A stretch of DNA of 64,000 nt from Motacilla alba alba (Eukaryota; Chordata; Aves; Passeriformes; Motacillidae). Below are positions 25,561-38,410 of this stretch, in pieces. Below the pieces are notes generated by a model, which had not been told where the DNA came from, made no database searches, and was given only the letters and a program-made list of their open reading frames with translations. Every line of letters starts with the position of its first letter. Positions within the stretch are counted from its first letter, which is position 1. Location of the stretch: NCBI RefSeq assembly GCF_015832195.1, contig NC_052018.1, positions 61,379,666 through 61,443,665 of the forward strand, read 5' to 3'. Both the position numbers and the translations under genes were made by a program.

Positions 25561-28500
25561 TTTCAACATCAAAGTAGAGATATGTTAAGATGGTGCTGAC
25601 AAAAACTGCATGTCAAATAACATTAACTAACTTAGTTCATGTGCTTCGTAGACAGCACAGATCTGTGTTTAGAGCAGGTGAGAGTGGTAAGGAAGGTGGA
25701 GGCAAAACAAATGCCCACTGGTTGATAGAGGGAAGAATAGTTCACAGTCTATGTACAGTTGTTATTTTTACTCCAAGTTGTTTTATAATTACATATATTG
25801 CTGGCATTTGTATTGCTCTGACTGTTGGAATGAGGATGTAAGAGTTCAAAACCACAAGTAATAAGCTATTTTAAATTAACCAAGAGTGCCCAAACTCAGA
25901 ATTTCAGGGCTAGGAGTGCAAAGTTCAATGTACAATTTATAGACAGGGTACCTTTTCTTTTCCTGCGATATGATACTGACTCATACCTTTTAAGATCGGT
26001 TTTAAAGTCACATTGTTTGACTTTCAGCATAAACTAAGCTCTTGAGTTTCACCTGGTGTTTCTCAAATCCAGTGTGTAACATCAGAAAGGCCTTTAACCC
26101 CAGTCTCAAGACTGAATGGCAGTGATTCTACCTCCTGATCAGCTCTCTCCAGAGCCAAGTGCTCTTTCAGTGTAAGCTTTGAAAGTTGTTTGCATTGACT
26201 GGTACTTGTATTTCTCATTCAATTTCAGAAGCTGCATTATCTATAAGGCAATTCACAGTTAAATACCCAACAAAAAGAAAACATCTAGCATGGATCTTGC
26301 CTTGGTTAAGTCAGTAATATAAGCTGGACATTACTGTGCAATTTGGTGCCAGACCATTTTCTCATATTTTTCTCTAATTGAAACAGAAAAAAAAAATGAT
26401 GCAAAGGTTAGTAAAAAATTCAGAAGTCCCAAATGTCACTGTAGCCTATTTTGCCATTCAGGACTAGCTCTTTCAGATATCTTGTCATATTTTGCCTAGC
26501 CTGATTTAAGTGCTCTATGCAACAAGGCTCTCTCCCTTTGAACATCAGGTTTATTTTGTAGTGCAAGACTAGTGAACCTTTTGCAGTGTAAGACTGGTGA
26601 AAGACTGCATCTAATAGCAAGAGAAACAGAAAATATGCAATATTGGGGATGCAGTTTATTACTGGTCCATACATTCTCTCTCCTGCTCTGCATCACTTGC
26701 ATCTGCTGCAGACATGAACATTTCCAAATGCCATTAGGAAATGAAATTTGTTCTCCCCTCAGACCGTAGCTTCTCAACAGCAGTGCAGGCTGCACAGGGA
26801 GCTCTCAGCACTGAGTAAGGAGAGAATATACTAATGGAGATTCTTCACACAGATAAAGGAGAGTAGTTTTGACCTCAGTGTATCATGAGTAAGACACCAA
26901 GCTGGAGTCTGAAGTACAAGTATCCACCTGTCTCTTGGGAAATCCTCTGTTTGCTCTGTGATAACAATAATGCTGAAAACAGGCGGGCACTGATGAAGAC
27001 GTAAGACCAAGTACAAGGGAGGTACAAGCAGGGTGACATTTCTAAACAAAGTAGAACACTGCCTACTTTCACCAGACCTGAATTTTAACTCTGATAGTTT
27101 GCAAGGGCTTACCTGGAACTGTACCTCAATTAAATATTCATTCATGAGAAAAAAATATTTGTGTTTCATAGCAAACAGCTCATATACAATTTACAAATGG
27201 CTACATATATCCTTAATTGGTTTTCAACCACCCTGCTAAAGACTGAGGGCAAACTAAATCCATTTTATGTCAAGGCTGCAGATACACAGTCACCTTATCT
27301 AATCAGCCCCAGCTGCCTTAAAGGCAGTAACTCAGAAACAAAGAGGCTAGCAAACCAAATAACTTCTGTGAGGCCTTGCTGGAGGAGAAGGGGATCGGGT
27401 TGATTACTGTTCACCTGCCACACTGAGGCATGCAGGTAACCTGAAACAAAGGGAGTTTTCAGTGCTTCCCAATGACACACCTACCCTGTGAAGTAATTAC
27501 CTCTGACGCATGACACAAAAGATAAACAACAAGTCTTGTAGCATGTTGGCTAGCAACTCACCAAAACACTTTGGAAAATATCAGTGTGCCTCCCTTAAAA
27601 TACTGGGTGAATTTCACCTGTTTACAGCAGGTAACTCAGGACCTGGGTGTTTACTGAGTAGCACTCAAGCCTTCAAAATAAAGCTGACATGCTGCCTCAG
27701 ATGTAACCAGGATGTCAAACAGACTTGATTTGTTCCTATGAAGAACACAGCTTAGCAGTTCATTTATTTAATAAGCTGGTTATCTTGTACGGGTGGCATG
27801 ATTAATTCTTTGGTCTCTATTAATAAAAAGAGAAATGTCAAGATGAGAGGGGAAAAATCTGTCATATGTAACCTTATGAACACCTTCTGTGCTATGGTTT
27901 CATTTTTGTGATGTCTCAGCATTCGCCAGCAGCACCTTTGGAGCCTTTTGGAGTGTTTTTACCTTCAAGTGCTTCCAGTGTGGGAGGAGAAGGGTGAGGT
28001 GCTGCTGGACTCCAGAAGTAGGGTGTTGTGTCCCTCCACCTGGTATCAGTTGAGCGTGAGGATTAGGTGACCTCAGAGCTGGTGCTTCATGAGCTAATTG
28101 TTCAGTATGTTTAATTATCTTGGAACGGTAAAAACGTTGTTGCAGCAATCAGAAATGAAGTAGAGTTTCAGTATCCAAGAAGACTGTCTGGTTTTCCTAC
28201 CCATGCTCTTTGGCCTTAGGGACCTTGCTTTTTGGCCTTATGGACTTTGCTTTGGGTAATTCAGTACAAACATATATCCATTAGAATGCTTCAATGTTGT
28301 ACCTTGGATCATCTCCAAAGCCAGGCCCAGTTTGTTCCTGAGTGAGACCAGAAGCACAAGAGCTGGGAACACCTTGTAGTCCTGGATGAACCGTATTGTA
28401 CCTAAGGCATGCTATGCTGTTGTGTGTGACATTTTCCTGTGAGAAAGTGGGTTGTCCTTTGTTGTTCTCCCTGGCTGTGTTCTGCCTGCCATGGCAGATG

Positions 28501-28704
28501 TAGAGGGAGGGGGAAGTACAGCATCAAGCTATGGCCTCCTTTTGCAGCATTCCGATGTAGGGCCATTGCTGTGAGCACTCGGGCTGCTCAATGAGCACAT
28601 TGGGGCCGTGCCAGGTATCAAGTCCTGTTTGTGACCCAGAGTGTTGAAGAGCCCAGGACACACTCATTTCAGAGTGTCTGAGTGCTCTGGATGGAGGGAT
28701 GCAA

Positions 28705-28746
28705 GCCACCCATAGGGAATGTGCTGCCACCCATAGGGAATGTGGT
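28705..28746. repeat. Two-copy 21-bp tandem repeat
   Basis: GCCACCCATAGGGAATGTG occurs twice with a 21-bp period. The copies are nearly identical, so the duplication is probably recent. Confidence 0.9.
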
Positions 28747-31700
28747 CTTTGAGCCCCGTTTGCAAAAGCCTGCAAGAAGGGCTCAGCTGTCTCCATGTCA
28801 GCATGGCAGTCCAGACCTGCGGGGTGGTTTCCCTGCCCAGCCCTGCATGGCTGCTCTGGCAGGCAAGACAGCAGCACAGAATGGGAAAACTGAGAGTTCT
28901 GGCCACTGGCCTAAATTCCCTTTACCTGTTTGACATGGTGAGGCAGGAAAACACCAAAAGGGCCTTAGAGATGACAGCAAAACAGGGTGTGCATGTACAG
29001 CTGATTCACAGGGTGGAGTAACAGCTGGACACACTGGCAAAGCAAGACACTGGTCTCACAGGTGGCGACTCTCTGTAGAGAAGATGTGCCTGGGAGGGTT
29101 CAGGGACCTCCTGGAGAACTGCACCTAAGATGCTCCCAGAAAGTAACGTGGACAGGACTAATGAAAGCACTTCACACACTTTATTTCTCTTCAAGTGCAA
29201 TCATCTCTAACAACACACAATTTTTTCCCTTTGTGTTTGAAGTTATGGGAACTCTCCTGATTCCACAAGCAAGAAATCTAACAGCAAGGAATAATCTTCT
29301 AATGTATTATCTTTCCAGATATCTAAATGTACTCCTTCCCTGCATTCCTCTAAATGCCCTCCACCCCTGTCGCCTGAAATAACTGCTCACTCATCACTAA
29401 AGTTTAGCCATGCTGTGCTGTACAAATCCAGAGAGATAAGAAACAATATTCTTTAGATAACAGCACAGAGTATTGCACAATGTTCTTTCTTGTCTCAGAG
29501 TTCAGTCTGCACCCTTAGTTAAAAAAAAAAAAAAAAAGGAATGTTAAAGCAAAAAACCAACCCCTCTTTACAGAAATTGCCTTAACATGCAGTGTGCAAA
29601 AATATAGTTTAGTGCAGTGCTAAGGACATTCAAAGTAGTGGTGTTGTTTCAAGTAAGATTGTGGCTACCATTTTCCCCATGGTTTCCAATGTGTAGTATT
29701 TGAAATGATGTCTTTTTCTGTGCTTCAAGTAGCAATTAAGTATTGTGTTTCAAATGCCACCACACATCAATGGTGAGTAAATAATGGCTTAAATAGAAAC
29801 TAAAAAAACCGTTTGTTTGCTTTCGCAGGTGTTAAATTTCAGCAGGACAATCTAACTCAAACAAAGTCCTAAACAAAAGTTACTGGAATTCCTAACTGAC
29901 AACTTGAGTTTCATGTTAGACAAGGCAGATAATCAAAATAATCTCTGCTGCTTCTAAAATCTCTAACCACTGGTTCTTATTGTGGCTGTAAATTTCTGAG
30001 ATTGTGTTTTTTAACTTTAGTCAAAATAATTTTGTTTAAATTGCTATTGCATGGGAAAATGATCGCAGATACTGCACGGGGTTAAAAGATTCGTTTTGTA
30101 ATGACTATCCTTAAAAAAAATCCAAGCAGTAAAACTCCCATTGAGAAGTACAGGCAAGATTTAAATGTGGATTTAAGTTATTTTCTTGCTCTTTTTGGTA
30201 ACTTGCTTATTTCTCCCTTGAGAAGAAATGTATCCAGTACCCCGATGGATTCAAACTTCCATCCTATAAGCTATCACAGAATATCAGGAAAAATATTAGG
30301 AAAAAGGTAACTGAATAATTTTAGACACATAATTAATTCTGTATAACCCTTTTATGGTAAACTCAGCTGCAGTGAAACCCTGCTTGTGGGGAAGAGAATG
30401 AAAGCTGGAGGTTGTTTCAATGCAAGCGAGTGATGGCTGTAAGTGAGCCCCTTCTCACAGGACTCAAGCTTGCAATCCTGCCAGAGCCCTTCAGTCAAAA
30501 CAGTGGGACCAGGCCTGTAACCAAGAGGTTTAGTGGAGAAAATTCCATGACTTCACTGTGACAGGCTTCCATGGTAATTCTTAATTGGTTACTTTAGATT
30601 AGCCTCTCAGCCAACCCTTGTTAATGTGAAATGATAACATTGAACTGTGTTCATGGTTTAAGTATAATCCAAAGACCTGCATGAAGTGCGCAGGGACAAA
30701 GTTAGAAATTATTTTGCACTTGTGTGAGGACAGAACCAGGCAGGTTCTGTCAACCCAATCACAGGATCACAGCAATCCAGCTGTTTATAGGCTTTATCAA
30801 ACACCAGATTAAGACTCCATGTCTGTGCCAGTCATCTGTTACCAGCCTGATTCTCCTACTTTTAGTCATGGTGCTATTACCTGATTTCTTATGCAATCTT
30901 ATTTAAACATGAGTAGAGGTGGAAGAGGTGAGTTCTGTGTTTCTTAGAAAACTTGTGATGGCATGAATGGAACAAATTCGTTGTTCAGCAATTATAAAAA
31001 TCTGAGGTAATCGGGGAAAATTGAAATGGTCTTGGTCAGTACAGTCGTTTGTCTTCAACTCAAACTAAATGCCTATGCCTGTTTTTTGTCCCAGACAGAG
31101 ACAGAAGAGAAAGTCTTTAAAATTACAGATTCCTTTTAATCTGATATGTAATGTAAGAACTCTCAGGCTGGCTCCAGGTCTTCTGGGCTAGAAACAGGCT
31201 GCTGTAGGTTCTGCCAGGGCCCTCACTAGAGCATAGTGTACAGGGCAGTACATGCAAGATGCAAAGGGCTTGCTACAGCAGTCAGTAAACTTTATATTAT
31301 CCTAAAAGTACAACAAGTCAGTTTAACTATTTTTCATGTTTTTTTTTTCATTAATCATTAATATTCAGTTAATACAGCAGTGAGCAGAATGTACCCACAG
31401 ATCTATCCATAAAGGAAGTAATTTACTGTCTGCTTTACGACAGTGTTGTGTAAACACTTGAGATGCATTGAGTACTGCATTTCTGTGGGAGTAGTGGCAC
31501 ATTCAGGTGAGCAAATACAACACTTTAGAGAAAATCAAGCACTTTCAGTCCAGCCCCAGACTACACCGATACCAGCCTGCAACAGTGTAAAAATAAATCA
31601 ATGTTACTAATTTAAAAGATTGAGGAAGTGAAAATTACCCCAGCTCTTTAAAATTCAATGTTTGTCTTAGTTCCACAGCACTTCCGCTCTGTGCAGCTTG

Positions 31701-34700
31701 AATACAGCATTAGAGAGACCCTGGTCTTACCCCAAACACTCACGGACTTCATTCAGTCAGGGTCAGGCCCAGGATGGGTACTTGAACAGATGAGGTGAGA
31801 AAGGAAGCCCAAGGGACAATCATTACTTCCCATCATCAGGGTGGTTTCTTACAAATGCCTTAAAATACTCTTCAAAGTTAGAAGTATTCATAAATAAATA
31901 ATTCTACAACCCCGGTGCTGTCCTGTTACAACTACCTCTGTATGAGAAGGCCATCTAGATGGCTCTATTTTTCATCCCTCAAATCACAGTTCAGGTTTCA
32001 AACGTCATTATTCAATTGTTTCTTTCTTGACAGATGTAATGCTGTTTCTCACAGTGCACCTTCACTGCTGAGCAGCGAATGGAACTTACTCACACTGTCA
32101 GGATCCTCCTTTGATTTGCAGCGTTCCATGCCTTAACGTGCATATCTAAACTGTCTCTGGGACCCAGTGGCGAGGTTGTTGTACCTCACTGTGAGGTTAC
32201 TGACTTCAGTCTTGCTGGTATTCTCCAGGATTCAGTGAAATGACAAGACTTGTTTGACCCTGTGCATGTCCTTTAAAAGTCTTGCTGAACTGGAGCCTGA
32301 GTAAAGCCCAGGCCCAGCAGGCATTCCTGTACATGCTCAAGGATAATAGTTGACTAATGAGTTCAGGGAGAGCTGATGGACAACTTATAGTGACTGTGAT
32401 CTTCAGTACAGCTAATTTACATCCTTAACATTTTTAGAATTTCAGTATGGTGTCTGTACATCAGAAGTCACCGTGGCATACATACTGCCCTGTTTTCTTG
32501 CAGACATAGGAGCTTCGAATTCTTACTCTCAACCCTCCTACATTCCAGTGCAATTCCTTTCCTTAATGAGCATGCACCCAAAATGACCTCGTGTTCCATT
32601 CTGCAAAATGGTGCACTGTTTCCCTGAATGCTGGAGCTCACGTTTTCACAACAAAAGTTGCAATTATTTTTCTGTGCAACAAGATTTGCAACAAGACAGG
32701 CTTTGCAAACATATTTTTGGCCTCTCATTAGGCTGACAAGAATTTGGTCAGCCTGGTAAGAACTTTTCTGCATATAGCAAATTAATTTTATTGAAGCACC
32801 CCTTTACATTAGTCTTTTAAAAGAGCCTTCTGAATGCAAAGGCACATACTACTCCTCAGTCTGCCCTTCCCTGTGCATTACCAATTTTTTATAAATGGGG
32901 CAGGTAGAATCTGACTTTGTGCAATTGATCATGGCATCGTGTTAACAACTGTAATATAAAATTAGCTCCTTTCATGACTATAACATAATTTCCAAACTTC
33001 CCTCCATCACATGCTGTTCCTTTTTTGTTACAGTTCATTCTTTGTCATTCTGGAGTCTCAGAAAATTGCGTGCTGTGCACTACACTGCTGACCAAGACAC
33101 TGGCAAGGCAGAAACTGGATCTATCTAATCATTAAGTACTACTCAGCCTTTCCCCCCACAGTAGACGAGATTCAGTGAGCACAAAACCTCACTGACATTC
33201 CCTGATGCTACCTTTGATTTGTGGCGGTGGCAAAACTGCTTGTCCCAGTAACCTACAATTACTATGTTTAAGTGATAAAACTCACACAAATCAACATCTC
33301 CACTAACAATGCAGTTTTACTATTTTAATGTTGCAGAACTACTGGCATTTTACTTTTGGCACAGGTTCTGATTTAATTCCCAGTTAAGTCAATGGGAGCT
33401 TCAAGAATCCTTCCCTTTGCTTCAGTGATAGGAAATAAGCCCAGCAGTCAAGGTTTATTCTCCAAATATTAGCAGAAATGCTCTGCTTATCAGGCAGTTG
33501 ATACTGTTAGCTCAAAGGCAATAAAATCTTCGCATCCAAACATAAGCTTTTGTTAGATCTTAGTTGACAGATGGATTTATAAGTTGATAATACAATCTTG
33601 AATTTCTTCTTAAACTTTGTTAAATTGAAGCATTTGGGAAGTGCGGATCTTTCCAAAATGCTCTTTGAGGAACAATACTGAAATTGTGATGCCAGTGAAC
33701 CTTGACTTTCCAATCATTGTAAAGTGTCATTAAAAGACCATTATAAAACTGGAATCTAGTTTTATTTTTGTTTGGATAAAACAACTGAAGACACATGGAC
33801 AAGGGCAGAGCTAACCAGATATGAGGTAGATCTCTACTAAACATGCAAACTTAAATTTCTGCTCCCTTCTAAGCTTTTTCCCCAGTAAAGACAACTTAGC
33901 AGTGGGCTCTGAAAAGACTCTCATAGACTACAATGGACTTGTAATCAAGCTCTGAATGTGAGCATGAAGAAATTCCCCAGTTTCAATTTCTAGATATGGT
34001 AACAGTGGTGGAAGTGCCCAACTTTGTGAAATGTGTAATTCTATGGTACACTGTTGTATATGGCTCCATAGTGGTCCTGATATGGCAGCTTGGGAACACT
34101 TCTAGAATAGTACGTGTTAATTCCTGAGTGAACAGCTTTTTGGAAGTAGATTTTCTTTTAATGAATTAATGAGCAGCAGCTGTTGAGAGGAATGCATTTC
34201 TCTTTTTTTCAACAGTGCTTCATATGTAGAACAAATACACATAATTTGTGCCTGTACGAGAATGATACGCTTCTAAATATACGGACAAAAGACATAGCCA
34301 AGATTGCTCTTTAGGCATTACAAAGCACTGCCAGGCAAACAGTAGCGTAATCTTTAGTTTAAACAATTCAGTACACCTGAAAATAACTTTAAAACCATAA
34401 CATAAATGGGTTCTGAAACCCTACAACAGGACATGGACAAACAGAAACAGATTCAGCAAAGTTTATGTATTGCACTCTACTTGCCAGAAATGTAGTCAAA
34501 GTCAGGAAAAGGTGTGAACCAAATTGTTCAAAGTGCAACTAATTGATTATTTACTATAGCTGCTAGCAGACAAGGAATGTAAAATGTCATTCCCTGTCTG
34601 CGTGGTTAGCGTGTGATAGACCCATGATCTGGCAGAAACTGCCCAGGAGTCTTTTGGCTCAGGCTCCAAATTAACACAGATCTTGCCTGTGCAGACAGAG

Positions 34701-35527
34701 TCCCGTGGGTGATGAAGGGCTTACACAAATGACTATTCCAGGGCTATGCCAATATGTTGCTGCTTTTCCAACCTGTACTGCTCCAAGAAGATGCTGGGAG
34801 CATTTTTTTCTACTGGCTGTAGAAAACTGGGGATTTAGGACACCCAGCTCCATCTGGCTTGATTTCTACATTCTCTTGAGAGTTACATCCAAGAACTTCA
34901 GGGATGATGACTCCTGTAAGACTGAAGGAAGGCAATTTGCACAGCTTGTTCCATCCCATGCTACACTTGCCAAGCCAATGATTGCACCTTTCCTGGAGTG
35001 CTGTCTTAGCTGAACAGTTTGGTGGACTGGAGAAACTTCCACATTTGTGTAACAATACTGGGCAGCTGGATCTTGACACTACTTACTGTGGAGCTCTTCA
35101 ACCGCATGAAATGACAGTCTGCTCTTTCACCTTTCCCCATGCAGTTTTTCTGCCCCTCCTCTCACACGTGCACTGACGTATCCACCAGGCCTGGAGACCT
35201 GAGGGACTGCAGCTGCCAAAAAACATATATCCCACACATCATCACACACTATCTCTATAAATGGAGCATGAAACTCATGCATGGCTTTATGGGCGAGGTG
35301 TTCTGGCGGCTATTTTTGAATGGCACTGCGTCCTGGTAACATTCAGCCCATTTGTTAAATGTTTACAAAGCACGCTCGCTATATATATAAAAAAAAAAAT
35401 AAAGTTCTGCAGTGACCTGAGCCATCAGACTCTGTGCCATCCTCTGTGCCATGGAGGACTTGGGATGTGAGGATGCTCCTATCTCGAGCTCCAAATCAGC
35501 AAAACTGAATTAAAGTATTTTAATGTA

Positions 35528-35972
35528 CAGAAAAGGGCAATGAAGTTGGTGAAGGGTCTGCAACACAGGTCCTATGAGGAATGGCTGAGGGAGGTGGGGT
35601 TGTTTAGCCTGAAGAAGATGAGGCTCAGAGGAGGTCTTATCGCTCATTATGATTCCCTGAAAGCAGGTTGTAGCCAGGTGAGGGCTGGTCTCTTCTCCCA
35701 GACCCTAGTGACAGGACAAGAGGACATAGTCCTAAACTGTGCCAGAGGAGGTTTAGGATGGACATTAGGAGCAATTTCTTCACAGAACGGGTGATTAGAC
35801 ACTGGAACAGGCTGCCCAGCGAGATTGGTGGAGTCATCATCCCTGGAGGCGTTTTAGGGAAAGACTGGATGTGGCACTTAGTGCCAGGGTCTAGTTGACA
35901 AGGTGGTGCTTGGTCATAGGCTGTGCTCAATGACCTCAGAGGTCTTTTCCAATTCAGTTGATTCTGTGAAGG
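35528..35972 (+). repeat. CR1 LINE 3' end, sense
   Basis: Sense CR1 landmarks appear in order: AAAAGGGCAATGAAGTTGGT, TAGCCTGAAGAAGATGAGGC, GGCTGGTCTCTTCTCCCAG, 'TTAGGATGGACATTAGGAGC', 'ACACTGGAACAGGCTGCCCA', 'AAGACTGGATGTGGCACTTA', then CTTTTCCAATTCAG and the terminal octamer region GATTCTGTG. It is 5'-truncated to about 445 bp and is the best-preserved CR1 in the window. Confidence 0.95.
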
Positions 35973-36109
35973 CAGCCTGTAGAGACGGACCCAACCTGGC
36001 CGCTCCTGCCCGTTCCTTTTGCTGCTGTCAGGGGTACCCAGGTGCCACAGCACACTTTCACAGCTAGACCAACACCAAAGGCAGCTGTGCCTGGTGTCAC
36101 GCTCACTCG

Positions 36110-36960
36110 CACCCAGCTCCCATCACACCCAACCTGAGCCCAGCAGCCCCTGCCAGCCGTCCATCGCTGCGCTGCCCGGCACAGGGACAAGCGACTGCCG
36201 ATGTTCTCCCGCCCTGCAGGTCCGGCTGAGGATGCACGGCCTGAAGCGCGCCCCCGGCACCCTGTCTGCCCGCCCCTGCCAATCCCACCCTCGGGCGCTG
36301 CTCCCCTCCCCAGCAGCAGCGGGCGGGAGCTCCCCCAGCCGCGCCATCCTCAGCGGGCAGCGCCAGCGCCCGGAGGCGGCAGAGGGGCTCGGGCAGGGAC
36401 GCGCCGCGTGTCCCCCGCTCCAGGGGGGCAGGAGGCGGCACGGAACCCCTCGGGGCTGCTCGGAGCAGCCCCCGGCCCGGTGCCGGTGCCCGGGCATGCG
36501 CACAGAGCCCGCGGGGCGCCGCCCGTGCCCCCCCGGCGGCGGGAGCGGCGGCAGCGGCGGGACTTTGCCCCGGGCGCGGCGGTGCCGTCACGCGGCGGCG
36601 CCCAATGGCCCCGCGCGCCCGAAATAGCGCGCTATAAATGGCGCCGCCCGCCCAGCCCCGGCCCAGGTGTGGCGGTGCCGGAGCGCGGGGGCCGCCGCCC
36701 CGGGCCCCGCCGCCACCGCCCGGCCCTCCCCTCGCCGCGGCTCACCCACGCCCCGAGCGGCCGGCTGGGCGCGGTGCCGGCCCGCGGGAGAAGCCCCGGG
36801 GCAGGGTGTGGCGCCCTCGGGGCCCTTGGTGCCTGGCTTTGTCACTTTGTCCTCCCTCAAGGACTCGCTGACTCTTCCTGCAGGTCTCGGTTCGTTCCTC
36901 CCTTCAAAGCGTGCGCTTCGCCTGCCTCTACAGTAACCGAGCGGAGCCGGTGCCACGCCG
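36110..36960. promoter_or_regulatory. CpG island not assigned to a known gene
   Basis: About 850 bp of very GC-rich, CpG-dense DNA begins just right of the CR1 copy. Long open frames on both strands (up to 304 codons) cross it but have the Pro/Ala/Arg/Gly composition of stop-poor GC sequence. It lies about 16 kb from the ezrin start and 9 kb left of the TAGAP exons, which are on the minus strand and whose own upstream side is further right. The owner is therefore unknown: an unannotated plus-strand transcript, a noncoding RNA, or an orphan island. Confidence 0.8.
36586..36641 (+). promoter_or_regulatory. CRE half-site, CCAAT box and TATA box
   Basis: CGTCA (36,586-36,590), CCAAT (36,602-36,606) and TATAAAT (36,633-36,639) occur in that order, with 27 bp between CCAAT and TATA, the classical arrangement for transcription to the right starting near 36,660-36,670. 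The TATA region, CTATAAATGG, is also one base from a CArG (serum response factor) box. No comparable order exists for the opposite strand. Confidence 0.5.
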
Positions 36961-37318
36961 TCGTGAAAAACCCAAACCTGTCCTGGCAGCCGTGTCCTGG
37001 GTGTGCTTTTAAAACAGCATCTGTTTGCGACCTGAGACTGCCTGTTCCCAGTGAAGGAAGCGGGCTGATAAAGCTTATCGCCTTGGCCCGAGCTCTTTCA
37101 TCTCTCCTGCATTAGTCTGAGCCCTGGTGCCACGGGAGAAGGCTGCAGAGATAGCACAAGGGCCAGGCCCTTTCTGGGTAGGATGCTGCTGGCCTGACCT
37201 GCCTGCAGCTCACAGCTCGGGGCTCCCCAGCTGATACAGACACACACGATGAATGCATAAACCCAAACCCACCCACGGGAAAACCTAAGGTGGAATTTTC
37301 TTTTTATCCCCTTTCCAG

Positions 37319-37354
37319 CTGCGAAAGATGGGGATGCATCACCATCACCATGAG
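37319..37354 (+). other. Candidate 36-bp exon with a start codon and a His run
   Basis: The acceptor tract TTCTTTTTATCCCCTTTCCAG precedes 36 bases ending CCATGAG and a good donor GTAAGG. ATG at 37,328 has an ideal context (A at -3, G at +4) and would encode MGMHHHHHE. It lies about 650 bp downstream of the predicted start of the 36.6-kb promoter. The few ATGs between them open frames of only a few codons, so this could be the start of a coding sequence in exon 2. I found no convincing next exon. CAC/CAT repetition can also arise as simple sequence, so confidence is low. Confidence 0.25.
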
Positions 37355-37678
37355 GTAAGGAGAGCAGAACTGTGAAAACTGGAATGACTCAGAATGAAAG
37401 CAAATAGTCTCCTATTTGAGGATGTGTGCCTTTTTAAAAAAACACATGATAAGGAAAATGTTAAAAATATACCAATTTCCTGACTATATTCAAAACTGCA
37501 AGGGCTGTAAGTGCAGTGGACCCCTTCAAAGATGTGTCCCTACTTGATTGAGCTGTGTTGGTTTTGTGGACATGCTCCCAACACGTGTGCTAGGTCTGCG
37601 CTGTTGCACCTGTTCTCACCCTACTACTTGGACATAGTCCTTTGCTACTCTCAGATAAGGAATCTGCTGTAGGATCAC

Positions 37679-37890
37679 TGGGTTTGGATTTGGGGTTGGG
37701 TTTGTTTTGGTTTGGTTTGGGGTTTTTTTTTGTTGTTTTTTTGTTTGTTTGTTTTGTTTTTTGTTTGTTTTTTGTTTTTTGGGCTTCTTTGGTTTGTTTT
37801 TTTTTGTTGTTGTTGTTGTCTGTTTGGTTGGTTTTGGTTTTTTTTTGGTTGGTTGGTTTAGGGTAGTTTTTTGGTGGCTTTTTTGCCTTT
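37679..37890. repeat. T/G-rich low-complexity tract
   Basis: About 210 bp of TTTG, TTGG, GGTT and T-runs with three GTT repeats. It is the longest such tract in the window. The hydrophobic plus-strand and Lys/Asn-rich minus-strand frames across it are artefacts. Confidence 0.92.
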
Positions 37891-37967
37891 TTTTGTGAGA
37901 CCTTAGTAAGATAATAATAAAGAATATGCATTTCCTGTCGGGGAAGAGTATCTTACATAATTTTTAT

Positions 37968-37992
37968 ACACACACCACACACACACACACAC
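37968..37992. repeat. (CA)n microsatellite
   Basis: An interrupted CA run of about 25 bp followed by GTATATAT. Confidence 0.92.
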
Positions 37993-38119
37993 GTATATAT
38001 GATTTCATACAGCTGAATTCTCTAAATAGGAAGTTTATTCTCTTTTTTTAGTTTCCACTGGATTCAAGGAGAGGTATTTACTGAAATGCTTAGCATAGCA
38101 GCTGGGGGAGAAGAGTGAT

Positions 38120-38410
38120 CATCTAATGAAATTATGAGGTGGCAGGTTCAAAAGAAGGTACCTCTTCACACAAAACAGATCTTGGAAGTTACTGCTACAG
38201 AACGTCAGGAAGCAGTTTAAAAAGCAATTAAGCGTGATCACGAAGAAAAATCTGCGCAGGGATGTTCAGCACAAACACCTCTGATTCAGGAACTCTTTGA
38301 GGCGCAAATCCTCATCCTGCGGAAGCATTTTTGGAAGCAGCCTCCCCTGTGCTCATGCTGTTATTAGGCAATTACTGTTGGCTGCTTTGGAGATAGTCCT
38401 GGACTGAAGT
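38120..38410 (+). repeat. Ancient CR1/L3-like LINE remnant
   Basis: 'TACCTCTTCACACAAAAC', then 'GAAGCAGTTTAAAAAGCAAT' and ACCTCTGATTCAGGAACTC follow the order of very old amniote CR1/L3 3' sequences. It is strongly diverged, so both the family and the edges are uncertain. Confidence 0.5.

Larger units (their letters stand above)
20330..35527. other. Gene-poor intergenic interval
   Basis: No exon, RNA gene or recent transposon that I can support. Open frames are short (under about 120 codons), overlap on both strands, and show no family signature. It contains simple-sequence tracts (25.45-25.56 kb T/G-rich; 29,521-29,537 poly-A) and small local duplications at 24.2 and 28.7 kb. In human a gene (RSPH3) lies between EZR and TAGAP; I saw no trace of it here. 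Confidence 0.6.

Noticed and set aside
36201..37115. 304-codon open frame on the plus strand
   Set aside because: It crosses the CpG island and the predicted TATA box and starts upstream of it. The composition is Pro/Ala/Arg/Gly as expected from stop-poor GC DNA, and equally long frames occur on the other strand.
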